A stretch of DNA of 64,000 bases from JAVBNA01 sp031551875. Its GTDB lineage: Bacteria; Bacillota; Clostridia; Oscillospirales; Acutalibacteraceae. The stretch covers positions 31,454 through 95,453 of the forward strand of contig JAVBNA010000030.1 in the NCBI GenBank assembly GCA_031551875.1, read 5' to 3'. A program made the position numbers and the translations under genes. Positions within the stretch are counted from its first letter, which is position 1, and every line of letters begins with the position of its first letter. The notes beneath the pieces are model-generated. The model was not told the origin of the DNA and did not search any database. It saw only the letters and a program-made list of their open reading frames with translations. Shown in pieces: positions 15,163-24,529 of the stretch.

Positions 15163-17033
15163 TCTCCACCCATCCTTTTGACTGGTTTTTTGTCCGGCCT
15201 TTTTTGATTTTTGCCTGGGTTTCTCTCTCCTTTGACGGCGGGCTGATCTGGCGGGATCAGCGCTCCCTGACCGTTTCCGATCAAATCAGTTCGCCCCGCT
15301 TTCTTCAGTGCCCTAAGCACCAGCGCCTTGTTCTGCGGCTTAAAATACTGGAGCAGCGCACGCTGCATGGCCTTGTCCTCGGGCGTACGCGGCACATAGA
15401 CCTCTTTCATCGTGTAGGGATCCAGCCCGGTATAAAACATGCAGGTGGAAATTGTGCCCGGCGTGGGGTAAAAGTCCTGCACCTGCTCGGGGCGGATGTT
15501 TTCCCGTTTGAGGAACAGCGCCAGCTCGATTGCCTCTTTGAGGGTACTGCCCGGATGGGAGGACATCAGATAGGGTACGAGGTACTGCTCCTTGCCCACC
15601 TGCCCGGTCAACGCATAGAACTTTTTCGCAAAGCGCAGATAGCTCTCAATATGCGGCTTGCCCATCCGGTCGAGCACGGCCGCGGAGCAGTGCTCAGGCG
15701 CAACCTTGAGCTGTCCGCTGACATGATGGGCGACCAGCTCCCTAAAAAAGGCGTCGTCACGATCCTCCATCAGGTAATCAAACCGGATGCCCGAACGGAT
15801 GAACACCCGCTTGACTTTGGGCAGGGCGCGCAGCCTGCGCAGCATCCCAAGATACTCCGAATGATCCGCATGAAGCGCCGGGCAGGGTGTCGGTGCAAGA
15901 CACTTTTTCCCCTTGCACAGCCCCACCTGCTTCTGCTTGTCACAGGAGGGCGCGCGAAAGTTGGCGGTGGGGCCGCCCACGTCGTGGATATAGCCTTTGA
16001 AACGGGGGTTCTGTGTCAGGGCGCGCGCTTCGGCGAGCACCGACTGTTCGCTGCGCGCCGTGACATAGCGTCCCTGATGAAAAGCCAGTGAACAAAAATT
16101 GCACGCGCCAAAGCAGCCGCGGTTGTGGGTGATGGAAAACTCCACCTCCTCGATCGCAGGCACACCCCCCTGCGCGTCGTACATCGGGTGAGGGCGGCGT
16201 TCAAAGGGCAGTGCGTACACTTTATCGAGCTCCTCTGTCGACAGCGGCGTCATGGGCGGGTTTTGTATCAGAATCTTGCCGCCGTGTCTCTGAATGAGCG
16301 TCCGGCCGCGCACTGCGTCCTGCTCATCCTGTTGTTTGCGGCAGGAAACTGCGTATTCCTTTTTAGAGGCGCACACCCGCTCGAAGCTCGGGCACTCGGA
16401 CGCACGGCCCGCCTGATAGAGAGCCGTGTCCACCGCATAACAGGTGCCGCGAATGCCGGTCAGCGCCGAAACGGGCTCGCCTGCCGACAGACGGCGGGCA
16501 ATTTCTATGGTCTGCTTCTCCCCCATGCCGTATGTTAGTAAATCCGCCCCCGCGTCAAGCAGAATGGACGGGCGAATGTGGTCGTCCCAGTAATCGTAAT
16601 GCGCAAACCGGCGCAGGGACGCCTCAAGCCCACCCAGAATCACCGGCGTATCGGGAAAAAGCGCCTTCACTTTTTTTGTGTAGACGACCACCGCGCGGTC
16701 GGGTCGTCTGCCCGGCTTCCCGCCGGGAGAATAGGCATCGTCACTGCGCGGTTTCAGCGCAGCCGTGTAATGCGCCACCATGGAGTCAATGTTGCCCGAG
16801 GTCACCATAAAGGCAAGCCGCGGCGCACCGAAGCATTTAAAATCAGCGTCGCATTTCCAGTCGGGCTGTGCAAGCACCGCCACCTTGAATCCTTCCGCTT
16901 CCAGCACGCGGGAAATGATCGCGACGCCAAAGCCGGGATGATCCACATAGGCGTCCCCCGTGATGAGCACGAAGTCGGGGACATCCCAACAAAGCGCATC
17001 CATTTCTTTTTTTGTGGTCGGTAAAAAGGGCAT
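15135..17033 (-). CDS. YgiQ family radical SAM protein
   Basis: 632 residues. Residues 1-300 carry the UPF0313 N-terminal domain (PDFVLITGDAYVDHPGFGVA near the start, VILGGLEASLRRFAHYDYWDD). The radical SAM cluster motif CX3CX2C appears as CFGACNFCSLAFHQGR around residue 315, and a C-terminal extension follows with FYPTPGTISTCMFYTGLDPY. The family is widespread and its substrate is unknown. The C-terminus is Lys/Arg-rich. It follows ftsK with a three-base gap, so the two are probably cotranscribed. Confidence 0.92.
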   Translation of the reverse strand: MPFLPTTKKEMDALCWDVPDFVLITGDAYVDHPGFGVAIISRVLEAEGFKVAVLAQPDWKCDADFKCFGAPRLAFMVTSGNIDSMVAHYTAALKPRSDDAYSPGGKPGRRPDRAVVVYTKKVKALFPDTPVILGGLEASLRRFAHYDYWDDHIRPSILLDAGADLLTYGMGEKQTIEIARRLSAGEPVSALTGIRGTCYAVDTALYQAGRASECPSFERVCASKKEYAVSCRKQQDEQDAVRGRTLIQRHGGKILIQNPPMTPLSTEELDKVYALPFERRPHPMYDAQGGVPAIEEVEFSITHNRGCFGACNFCSLAFHQGRYVTARSEQSVLAEARALTQNPRFKGYIHDVGGPTANFRAPSCDKQKQVGLCKGKKCLAPTPCPALHADHSEYLGMLRRLRALPKVKRVFIRSGIRFDYLMEDRDDAFFRELVAHHVSGQLKVAPEHCSAAVLDRMGKPHIESYLRFAKKFYALTGQVGKEQYLVPYLMSSHPGSTLKEAIELALFLKRENIRPEQVQDFYPTPGTISTCMFYTGLDPYTMKEVYVPRTPEDKAMQRALLQYFKPQNKALVLRALKKAGRTDLIGNGQGALIPPDQPAVKGERNPGKNQKRPDKKPVKRMGGEWKPTKRKR

Positions 17034-17036
17034 AAT

Positions 17037-19808
17037 TCATATTCCTTCTGTGTTGTTGATAACGTTCTCGGCCGACATGTTCATCTCCATCCACTGCTGG
17101 TGGGAGATGAGCACCTTACGCGGCTTGGAGCCCTCATGCGGGCCGATGATGCCCTTTTCCTCGAGTTTGTCGATCATGCGTCCCGCCCGGGCGTAGCCCA
17201 AGCTCAGACGGCGCTGAAGCAGGGAGGTTGACGCCTGTCCCGCCTCCACCACCACACGGATGGCCTCCAAAAAGACGGGGTCGTCCTCATCGTCGTCCTC
17301 TTTCTTGCCCTTTTTTCCCGGCTCAGGCACTGCCTGTTTATCGATCTCGTCGCTGATTCCGACGTCGTAGTTGGAATTAGAGGAATCCTTGACATAATCG
17401 GTGATCTCGCGGATCTCACTGTCGCTCAGATAACAGCCCTGGATACGGGTGGGTTTCATCGAGCCGACCGGCGAGAAGAGCATGTCGCCCCGTCCAAGAA
17501 GCTTCTCCGCGCCGCTCGTATCAAGGATCGTGCGGGAATCCACCTGTGAGGAAACGTAGAAGGCGATGCGCGACGGGATGTTGGCCTTGATCAGACCGGT
17601 GATCACGTCAACCGACGGGCGCTGGGTCGCGATGACCAGATGCATCCCGGCGGCGCGCGCCATCTGGGCGAGGCGGCAGATGGAGTCTTCCACCTCCTTG
17701 GGCGCGGCCATCATCAGGTCGGCGAGCTCGTCCACAATGATGACGATCTGAGGCATACGCTCAAGCGTGCACTCGGGATTCTCCGCACGGCGCTTTTCTA
17801 CATATTTGTTGTAAGAGCCCAGGTCGCGGGCCCCGTTGTCCTTGAAAATATTGTAACGGTTGAGCATCTCGTTGACCGCCCAGTTAAGCGCGCCTGCCGC
17901 CTTGCGCGGGTCGTTGACCACCGGCACCAACAGGTGCGGGATGCCGTTGTAGACGCTGAGTTCCACGTATTTGGGGTCGATCATCAAAAGGCGCACATCG
18001 TTCGGCGAGGATTTGTAGAGCAGTGAGCAGATCAGCGAATTGATACACACCGATTTACCTGAGCCGGTCGCGCCCGCAATCAGCAGATGGGGCATTTTTG
18101 CCAGATCCGCCAAAGTAACCGATCCGGCGATGTCCTTGCCCAGCGCCACCGTCAGTTTGCTTTTCGCCACAGCGAAGGAATTGGAGTCCACCAGCTCCCT
18201 CATTTTCACCATGCCCACCACCTTGTTGGGCACCTCAATGCCCACCGCCTGCTTGCCGGGGATGGGCGCTTCAATACGCACGCCCGAGGCCGCGAGATTG
18301 AGGGCGATGTCGTCGGACAGGTTTGTGATCTTACTGATTTTGACACCCGCCAGCGGCTGCAGCTCATAGCGCGTCACGGCGGGGCCACGGCTGATGTCCA
18401 CGATACGCGTGTGCACGCCGAAGCTCTTGAGGGTGGACACCAGCAGCTCCGCATTGGTTTGCAGCTCGGTTGTGGCATCCATCTCGCTGACCGCCTTGGG
18501 CTTGTCCAGCAGTGAAATGGGCGGATAGCGGTAATCGGCGTCACGCCCCTCCTCATCAGGAAAGAGGGTTGTCTGGGTGGCCGCGTTATTTTCGACGTCG
18601 GCGGCCGTCTTTTTCAGGGTGGCCTTCCGGATCACCGACTGGATGTCGGGCGGCAGGGGTTCCTCCGTCCCTTCGGGCGGAGGGGGAATCTCTTCCTCCT
18701 CTCCGGCGGCCTCGCTGTAGCCAAAGCCGCGCACATTCCCGTCATTGGAAATGTCAAAGGGAGGAGCGTCAGAACCGGTTTGTCCCTGTTCATCCTCCGG
18801 TTCATCCAGCAGGGCGCGCCGAAAGCGCTCCAGACGGGTCAGCTTCCGGTTTTCCGATTCCTCCGCTTCCAAGACAGATTGAGATTCCGGTTTCTCTGTC
18901 CTTCTGCGGCGGCCTTTTTCGGGACGTGCTGAGGAAGAGGGCAATACGCGCACAGGATGCTCGGGCATGCCGTCCTCGGCATATCCTGCGTCAGTTTCAC
19001 GGTCATCGTCCCCGTCATAGTCTCTGCGCCGTCCCATGCTTTGACCCACCTTGCGTACAGGGCGAAACAGGAAGGTGAATAGCTGTAAAAGCGTCGTACC
19101 GGTCAGCAGCATGAAGCCCGCGAACACAGCGATGCAAATAAAGATTTTGGCGGCCACACTGCCCATGAGCTTGAGGATCGGGACGCCGAGGATTCCGCTG
19201 AACGCGCCCGCGCCGCTGTGCGCCATCCCCAGGCCGTACTGCTCGGACACCGTGGTGCCGAACTGGATGGTATCAAGCGGTGCGGTTTCACGAAAGATGT
19301 ACACGGCGGCGGCAATCAAACAGATTAAAATGGAGCTTTGCAGCACCTTTCCGCCCGCGCGCCCAGCCGCTTTGTCCCAGATGACCAGTCCGCAGACATA
19401 GAACAGCAGCAGCGGCCACAGGATTGCACAGCTTCCGAACAAGCCTAATATGACGTTATGTAGCGCACTCCAGACGCTCTGTCCGGGTATGATCACCAAA
19501 AACAAAAGCAGGACGGTCGAGCAAAACAGCAGGATCGAGGAGATCTGATGACGCGATTTCTGCCTCTCAAAGCTCTCCTGACGAGCCCTTCCTGTTTCGG
19601 CGCGGGTTTGCTTGCGTTGGCCCGGCTTGATAGGCTTTGCACCCGGCTTCTGCGGGGCGGCAGCCCTCGTTGAGGGTTTCTTTGCCGCCGGGCTTTTGGA
19701 CGAGGACGGAGAACGCCCCGACGGCTTTGCGGCGGGCTTACGCGCCGTCCCCGATTTGGAGGCAGGACGTTTCCCAGAAGTGGTCTTTCGTTTGTTTGCG
19801 GTTGCCAC
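17037..19808 (-). CDS. ftsK: DNA translocase FtsK/SpoIIIE
   Basis: 923 residues from a GTG start with ggaggt upstream. A basic Ala/Lys/Ser/Pro-rich N-tail (1-85) precedes four or five membrane segments (about 90-250), an acidic linker (to about 420), then the RecA-like motor with Walker A GATGSGKS and Walker B IVIIVDELADLMM. The C-terminal winged-helix gamma domain reads DPVFLEAIRVVVEAGQASTS and GYARAGRMIDKLEEKGIIG. It pumps chromosomal DNA at the division or sporulation septum. An Asp/Glu/Lys insert (EPGKKGKKEDDDEDD) sits just before gamma. Confidence 0.95.
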   Translation of the reverse strand: MATANKRKTTSGKRPASKSGTARKPAAKPSGRSPSSSKSPAAKKPSTRAAAPQKPGAKPIKPGQRKQTRAETGRARQESFERQKSRHQISSILLFCSTVLLLFLVIIPGQSVWSALHNVILGLFGSCAILWPLLLFYVCGLVIWDKAAGRAGGKVLQSSILICLIAAAVYIFRETAPLDTIQFGTTVSEQYGLGMAHSGAGAFSGILGVPILKLMGSVAAKIFICIAVFAGFMLLTGTTLLQLFTFLFRPVRKVGQSMGRRRDYDGDDDRETDAGYAEDGMPEHPVRVLPSSSARPEKGRRRRTEKPESQSVLEAEESENRKLTRLERFRRALLDEPEDEQGQTGSDAPPFDISNDGNVRGFGYSEAAGEEEEIPPPPEGTEEPLPPDIQSVIRKATLKKTAADVENNAATQTTLFPDEEGRDADYRYPPISLLDKPKAVSEMDATTELQTNAELLVSTLKSFGVHTRIVDISRGPAVTRYELQPLAGVKISKITNLSDDIALNLAASGVRIEAPIPGKQAVGIEVPNKVVGMVKMRELVDSNSFAVAKSKLTVALGKDIAGSVTLADLAKMPHLLIAGATGSGKSVCINSLICSLLYKSSPNDVRLLMIDPKYVELSVYNGIPHLLVPVVNDPRKAAGALNWAVNEMLNRYNIFKDNGARDLGSYNKYVEKRRAENPECTLERMPQIVIIVDELADLMMAAPKEVEDSICRLAQMARAAGMHLVIATQRPSVDVITGLIKANIPSRIAFYVSSQVDSRTILDTSGAEKLLGRGDMLFSPVGSMKPTRIQGCYLSDSEIREITDYVKDSSNSNYDVGISDEIDKQAVPEPGKKGKKEDDDEDDPVFLEAIRVVVEAGQASTSLLQRRLSLGYARAGRMIDKLEEKGIIGPHEGSKPRKVLISHQQWMEMNMSAENVINNTEGI

Positions 19809-19843
19809 GGATGTTCACCTCCCTGCGTATATTTTATAATTCA

Positions 19844-20755
19844 TTAAAGAGGATTTCCCGAAAAAATATTGATACCCTTAATGCGCTCGACGATGCTGAC
19901 AATCAGCACGATGCCGCCCAGAATCAGGCAGTAGTACGCGAAGATATTCAGCCGGTTTTTGGTCACGAGAAGCTTTAAAAGCTTGATCGCAAAGAAGCCC
20001 ACCACCGCCGCGACGACAATACCCACCAGGATAGGCAGCATATCAAAGGCTGCGCCGGTATCGAGGGCTTCGTTGACCTCCAGCACATTGGCCGCCAGGA
20101 TGGCCGGAACGCCCAGCACAAAGGAGTAGTCAAGCGCGACCTGACGGTTGATGCCGCGCATCATGCCTACGGAAATGGTTGAGCCGGAGCGCGACACGCC
20201 GGGCAGCGCGGCAAGCCCCTGAAACAGACCGATGATCAGCGCGTCCACTGTGTTCAGATTTTCTCTTGTGGGGATGCCCCTGCGCTCGGCAAGGATACTG
20301 GCGCGATGCCCGAGCAGCAGGATCACGCCGGTGAGCAGGAAGCAAAAGGCCTCAATCATGATGTCGCTGTCAGTTGACCAAAAGGTAAAGTAGTCCTTGA
20401 TTTTCAAATCAGTCCCCGGCACGGGCAGGAAGAACAAAAAGAGCGGCAGCAGCCCGAGGATCAGCATGACCACCATGCGGCGCTCGTGGGACATTTCGCG
20501 CCAGCGGAAGCGCCCGCGGAAAATGTCGGCGATCATGACAAAGAGCTCCTTGATGAGCGACCAGATCAGCTTATAAAAGACGGCGAACACTGCAATCAGC
20601 GTGCCCAGATGAAGCATGACCGTGAACATCAGGTTGTTGTCCAGCTGAATGCCCATCATGTGCTGTGCCAGTGAGAGATGTCCGTCGCTCGAGATGGGCA
20701 GAAATTCGGTGATGCCCTGGATAATGCCCTGAATAATTGCTTCCAGTATGTTCAT
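19844..20755 (-). CDS. uppP: Undecaprenyl-diphosphatase
   Basis: 303 residues with about eight membrane segments. Both family motifs are present: GITEFLPISSDGHL near the N-terminus (the usual sequence is SSSGHL, so one Ser is Asp here) and ALPGVSRSGSTISVG in the middle. The enzyme dephosphorylates undecaprenyl pyrophosphate to recycle the lipid carrier for peptidoglycan and teichoic acids; it acts on the membrane and gives bacitracin tolerance. The gene is slightly longer than the usual 265-280 residues because of an extra loop (about 95-140). Confidence 0.95.
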   Translation of the reverse strand: MNILEAIIQGIIQGITEFLPISSDGHLSLAQHMMGIQLDNNLMFTVMLHLGTLIAVFAVFYKLIWSLIKELFVMIADIFRGRFRWREMSHERRMVVMLILGLLPLFLFFLPVPGTDLKIKDYFTFWSTDSDIMIEAFCFLLTGVILLLGHRASILAERRGIPTRENLNTVDALIIGLFQGLAALPGVSRSGSTISVGMMRGINRQVALDYSFVLGVPAILAANVLEVNEALDTGAAFDMLPILVGIVVAAVVGFFAIKLLKLLVTKNRLNIFAYYCLILGGIVLIVSIVERIKGINIFSGNPL

Positions 20756-20818
20756 AAATAATCCTCCCTGATATGTAGCGTCCGAACAAGAATCCCTTTC
20801 GGACGCAAGAATACAAGT

Positions 20819-21697
20819 TTATTCGGTCGCCGCGATACCCTCAGTGGGGGTATCGGTCGACGCCGCTTTTTTGGGGCGTCCCCGCTTCTTTGGCTGATTG
20901 CTGTTCTGCGGCTGCTTTGCCTTTCCCGCCGCTTTGGCGGGTGATTTTTTCTTTTTCTCTTTGGCTTCTTTTTCCTCAATCAGCTGATAGAGCGCCTCTA
21001 CGGCGTCGGACAGAGAACCGATTGAATCAATCAACCCTTCCTCTACCGCCTGCTGCCCATCGAGAATGCTCCCCACGTCCATCACAAGCTCGCCGATGTT
21101 CATGGACAGCTCTTTAAACCGCTCGGCCGTAATGCGCGAATTGGTGGTGACAAACCGGATGATCCGGTCGGTCATGCGCTGGAAATACTCCAATGTCTGC
21201 GGCACTCCAAGCACCAGCCCGCTCATGCGTACCGGATGGATGGTCATGGACGCCGACGGGACAATAAAGGACTTCTGCGCCGACACGGCAAGCGGAACCC
21301 CGATCGAGTGCCCGCCGCCCAGCACCAACGACACGGTGGGCGTTTTCATCCCGGAGATCAGCTCGGCAATGGCCAAACCCGCCTCCACATCGCCCCCTAC
21401 TGTATTGAGTATGATCAAAAGCCCCTCTACATCGGCGGCCTCTTCCACCGCCACCAGATGGGGGATCACATGCTCATACTTGGTGGTCTTGTTCTGCGGA
21501 GCCAGGGCGTAATGCCCTTCCACCTGCCCGATCACGGTCAGGCAATGAATCAGATGTTTCCCGCGCGCCGCCGTCACCGAACCAAAATCAGTGATTTGCT
21601 CGCGTGTGTTCTCATCCAGTACCGCATCATCCTCTTTTTTCTTTTCCGGTTCTTCGGGCTGTGTTCCGGGGATGGTCTGGTCATAGAATTTTTTCAT
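20819..21697 (-). CDS. tepA: ClpP-like protease of the TepA/YmfB type
   Basis: 292 residues from ATG 21697, with ribosome binding site aaggagg. The ClpP/crotonase fold is seen in HCLTVIGQVEGH, LLIILNTVGGDVEAGLAIAE, LVLGGGHSIGVPLAVSA (region of the active Ser) and the segment ending MTIHPVRMSG. The C-terminal 50 residues are Lys/Pro-rich and disordered. In Bacillus, tepA lies next to spoIIIE, as here near ftsK. It is linked to protein translocation and germination in that genus; the role here is by analogy. Confidence 0.82.
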   Translation of the reverse strand: MKKFYDQTIPGTQPEEPEKKKEDDAVLDENTREQITDFGSVTAARGKHLIHCLTVIGQVEGHYALAPQNKTTKYEHVIPHLVAVEEAADVEGLLIILNTVGGDVEAGLAIAELISGMKTPTVSLVLGGGHSIGVPLAVSAQKSFIVPSASMTIHPVRMSGLVLGVPQTLEYFQRMTDRIIRFVTTNSRITAERFKELSMNIGELVMDVGSILDGQQAVEEGLIDSIGSLSDAVEALYQLIEEKEAKEKKKKSPAKAAGKAKQPQNSNQPKKRGRPKKAASTDTPTEGIAATE

Positions 21698-21827
21698 GCA
21701 GTAAGCCTCCTTCACTCTACAAGGAATAGATTGTCCCCGATGAGGCTTAACATACATAATACAAGCTATTATAGCATACGTACAATGCCACATCAAGATT
21801 TGCTGAAAAAATGTTCGGTACAATTGC

Positions 21828-21858
21828 AAAAGCCAGCGTCACATAAAACGCTGGCTTT
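21828..21858 (-). terminator. Terminator of xerD
   Basis: agccagcg/cgctggct stem (21831-21838 with 21849-21856) and a short T-run on the minus strand, 20 bases past the xerD stop. Confidence 0.6.
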
Positions 21859-21879
21859 TCTGTATTCCCGTCCTGCCCC

Positions 21880-22776
21880 CTACGCCATGCTTTTTTTGGC
21901 GCGCGGGTGGCAGTTGTTGTAGACGTCCTTGAAACGGCTGTTGAGCAACTGTACGTACACCTGGGTGGAGGAAATGTCCGAGTGCCCGAGCATTTCCTGT
22001 ATGTCCTTGAGATCGGCGCCGTTTTCCAGAAGATGCAGCGCAAAGGAATGCCGCAGCGTATGCGGCGTGATCTCCTTCTGGATACCCGCCTGCTCGGCAT
22101 AGCTTTTAATAATCTTCCAGAAGCCCTGGCGGGTCATCCGCTTTCCGTACAGGTTGAGAAAAAGCGCCTGCCCGGTTTCGGGGCTGACCAGCAAGGAGCG
22201 GTAGCGGGTGACATACTCCTGAATGGCGTGCACGGCCGACGCATAGATCGGAATGGTGCGGTCAGCCTTGCCGCGCTGACAAATCAGGTAGCCGCCCCGG
22301 AGGCTGACATCCTCCACGTTGAGGGCGATCAGCTCGGACACCCGGATGCCGGTCGCATATAACAGCTCAATCATCGCTTTGTCGCGGCAGCCCTTCACAT
22401 CCCCCGTGGCAGGCTGGGACAGCAACAGGTCGATTTCCGCGCTGGTCAGAAACTGCGGCAGGGTTTTCTCCGTTTTTTCCAGCTTGACTTCACGTGCGGG
22501 ATTGCCCGACGCCATTTTATTTTGTATCAGACACTGGTAAAAACAACGCAGTGTCGCCACATTCCTCGTCGCGGTGGACGGTGTGCGCCCCCGGCGAAGC
22601 ATGTCGTTGACATAGTCCCGAATCAGGTCCGGGCTCGCGCTCTGGGGGGTTGCCCCATGCCCCTCCGTATAGGAGAGGAATCCGGACAGGTCACGCAAAT
22701 AGGACTGCTGCGTGCTCTGTGACGCGTGTTTTACCTCTGTGAGATATGTATGAAACAGTTGTAGGTAGTCACCCAT
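21880..22776 (-). CDS. xerD: Tyrosine recombinase XerD
   Basis: 298 residues from ATG 22776 (gagggg upstream). The N-terminal SAM-like core-binding domain (1-100) is followed by the catalytic domain with Arg in YATGIRVSELIAL, Lys in RGKADRTIPI, HTLRHSFALHLLENG, GHSDISSTQVY and the Tyr nucleophile in TQVYVQL. Length and order are typical of XerC/D, which resolve chromosome dimers at dif. It lies four or more bases after spoIIM and is coupled to it; spoIIM-xerD synteny is known in Firmicutes, which supports XerD rather than a mobile integrase. Confidence 0.92.
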   Translation of the reverse strand: MGDYLQLFHTYLTEVKHASQSTQQSYLRDLSGFLSYTEGHGATPQSASPDLIRDYVNDMLRRGRTPSTATRNVATLRCFYQCLIQNKMASGNPAREVKLEKTEKTLPQFLTSAEIDLLLSQPATGDVKGCRDKAMIELLYATGIRVSELIALNVEDVSLRGGYLICQRGKADRTIPIYASAVHAIQEYVTRYRSLLVSPETGQALFLNLYGKRMTRQGFWKIIKSYAEQAGIQKEITPHTLRHSFALHLLENGADLKDIQEMLGHSDISSTQVYVQLLNSRFKDVYNNCHPRAKKSMA

Positions 22777-22787
22777 GGTATTACCCC

Positions 22788-23423
22788 TCATAATACAAAA
22801 AGTCGGTCAAAGCATAAACCAATACACGCGTCGAGCAAGGAAGACAGCATAAGGAACAGAAGCAGAAGCCCCTGCCTGAGTAAAAATGGCCGCAGAAGAG
22901 TCCCACCGGACTCGCTCTTCCCCTCCGCGCTCAAGATCTGCCGGGAGATCCTCAGGGAAAATCGCATTCCCTCCCCTGCAGAATACAACAGCACCAGCGT
23001 AGAAATGAGCAAATGAGGCAGCAGGATCAACAGGGCATAGCCCATCCCCTGCCCACCGTAAAAGCGATAGAAATACCCGACCGTCAGCCCGATTCCCATC
23101 GCCCGAAACAGCGTGAGAAAGGGAATCAGGAAAGTGCCGGGCAAGGACAGCGAAAGAAGCACCGTGCCTAAGTAAAAGGGCAAACAGCTTGTAAACGCCG
23201 ACGTCACCTTGGCGAGAAAATCGGCGTCTCTGCGCGTTTCCAGGAAACCGGAAAAATACCCGTCCAATCCCCCAAGGGCGTCCGCTGCCCCGTCGCGCAG
23301 CAAAACCGCGCCGACCGCAACGCCGCCGCACAAAAACAGGTACAGAATGATGTTTTGCCAGTTTTTGTACAGCCATTCCTCCGTGTCCTTCGGATTTCTT
23401 TTTTTATACCTTGTCCCTGTCAT
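22788..23423 (-). CDS. spoIIM: Stage II sporulation protein M
   Basis: 211 residues with about five membrane segments. The motif FLIPFLTLFRAMGIGLTVGY and the N-terminal YKNWQNIILYLFL fit the SpoIIM/DUF95 family. SpoIIM scaffolds the SpoIID-SpoIIP peptidoglycan machine in engulfment. Its place directly upstream of xerD matches other endospore formers. This is the best sporulation marker in the window. Confidence 0.85.
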   Translation of the reverse strand: MTGTRYKKRNPKDTEEWLYKNWQNIILYLFLCGGVAVGAVLLRDGAADALGGLDGYFSGFLETRRDADFLAKVTSAFTSCLPFYLGTVLLSLSLPGTFLIPFLTLFRAMGIGLTVGYFYRFYGGQGMGYALLILLPHLLISTLVLLYSAGEGMRFSLRISRQILSAEGKSESGGTLLRPFLLRQGLLLLFLMLSSLLDACIGLCFDRLFVL

Positions 23424-23517
23424 GCCCGTTCCTCCGCTTTCCTCATTTCAGACTTGGTAATCTATATGAGCGCAGAGGATTATGTATTCCTCGGAAGGCA
23501 AGGTTTTCATAAAACAA

Positions 23518-24324
23518 TCAGAAACCGAGCTCTTCCGCCCGTTCGGTGCACCGGCGCATCGCGTCTTGAACGCCCTCTTCAAAGCCGTGGTCACGAAGTC
23601 CCTCAAGCGCTTTGAAGGTCGTCCCCCCCGGGGAGGTCACCATATCAATCAGTGCCTGCGGCTCGTGCCCGCTTTCAAGGATCATGCGAGCGCTGCCCAG
23701 CAGCGTCTGCCCCACAAGCCTTTTGGCAGTTTCAGCGTCAATGCCCTGCTCCGCGGCCCCGTCGATCATCGCCTTGGCGAATAGATAAACATAGGCGGGG
23801 CTGCTGGCGTTTACTGAAATCACGGCGTTCATGCGCTCTTCAGGCAGATGCTCCACAATGCCGAGCGTTTCAAAAATGTCACTGACCAGCGCGTACTGCT
23901 CGTCCGAAACCAGCGCGGAACGGGACAATGCCGTCGCGCCGCATCCGATCAGAAGCGGCGTGTTGGGCATCGCACGGATGACGCCGCAGGGCGTTTTGAG
24001 ACGGGCGGCGATCGACACCGTGGAAATGCCCGCCATGATGCTGACCAGCACCGTCCCGGCGGTCACCGTGTCCGAAATCTCCTCCAACACCGACGTGCAA
24101 GTCTGTGGCTTTATGGCCAAAAAAAGCACCGGCACTTCACCGGCCAGCGCCCGGGAGGAGGAAAAGCGTCTCATGCCCATGTCGGAGAAGAGCGCACAAC
24201 GCTCCTCATTGACATCAAAAAAGCCAATCTCCGACGCCTTTATTTTTCCCGAAGAGATACAACCGCCGGCAATGGCATATGCCATATTGCCGGCGCCGAC
24301 AAATCCAATTTTACAGTCATCCAT
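23518..24324 (-). CDS. proC: Pyrroline-5-carboxylate reductase
   Basis: 268 residues from ATG 24324. The N-terminal Rossmann motif is IGFVGAGNMAYAIAGG; the C-terminal signature is the segment GHEPQALIDMVTSPGGTT. It makes proline from pyrroline-5-carboxylate with NAD(P)H in the cytosol. Length is standard. Monocistronic between spoIIM and the SCIFF genes. Confidence 0.95.
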   Translation of the reverse strand: MDDCKIGFVGAGNMAYAIAGGCISSGKIKASEIGFFDVNEERCALFSDMGMRRFSSSRALAGEVPVLFLAIKPQTCTSVLEEISDTVTAGTVLVSIMAGISTVSIAARLKTPCGVIRAMPNTPLLIGCGATALSRSALVSDEQYALVSDIFETLGIVEHLPEERMNAVISVNASSPAYVYLFAKAMIDGAAEQGIDAETAKRLVGQTLLGSARMILESGHEPQALIDMVTSPGGTTFKALEGLRDHGFEEGVQDAMRRCTERAEELGF

Positions 24325-24425
24325 GGTTTTCTCTGCCTTTCTGAATACGTATACTATACCCCATTTGGAGAAAGATAGCAAGGCATCACCGGGAGAAAAA
24401 GCAAGTTTAGGGAAATCGCCAAAGA

Positions 24426-24484
24426 TTATGTCAATAAAATTATGTTAACTTCACAAATGTTATGTCAATTATATTATGTGAACT
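24426..24484. repeat. Two tandem 25-base repeats
   Basis: ttatgtcaataaaattatgt (24426 on) and ttatgtcaattatattatgt (24460 on), each continuing to aact, differ at three of 25 positions and are spaced 34 bases apart. They are AT-rich and lie in the 205-base gap between proC and the SCIFF maturase gene. They could be operators or the remains of an IS end. Confidence 0.7.
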
Positions 24485-24529
24485 ACCAGATGTGGGGGCA
24501 CAGAAAAATTCAGCCTCTACCCCTTACTT

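Noticed and set aside
15204..16538. Long plus-strand ORFs opposite ygiQ and ftsK
   Set aside because: They are open only because of high GC codon bias in the minus-strand genes; no ribosome binding sites or motifs.
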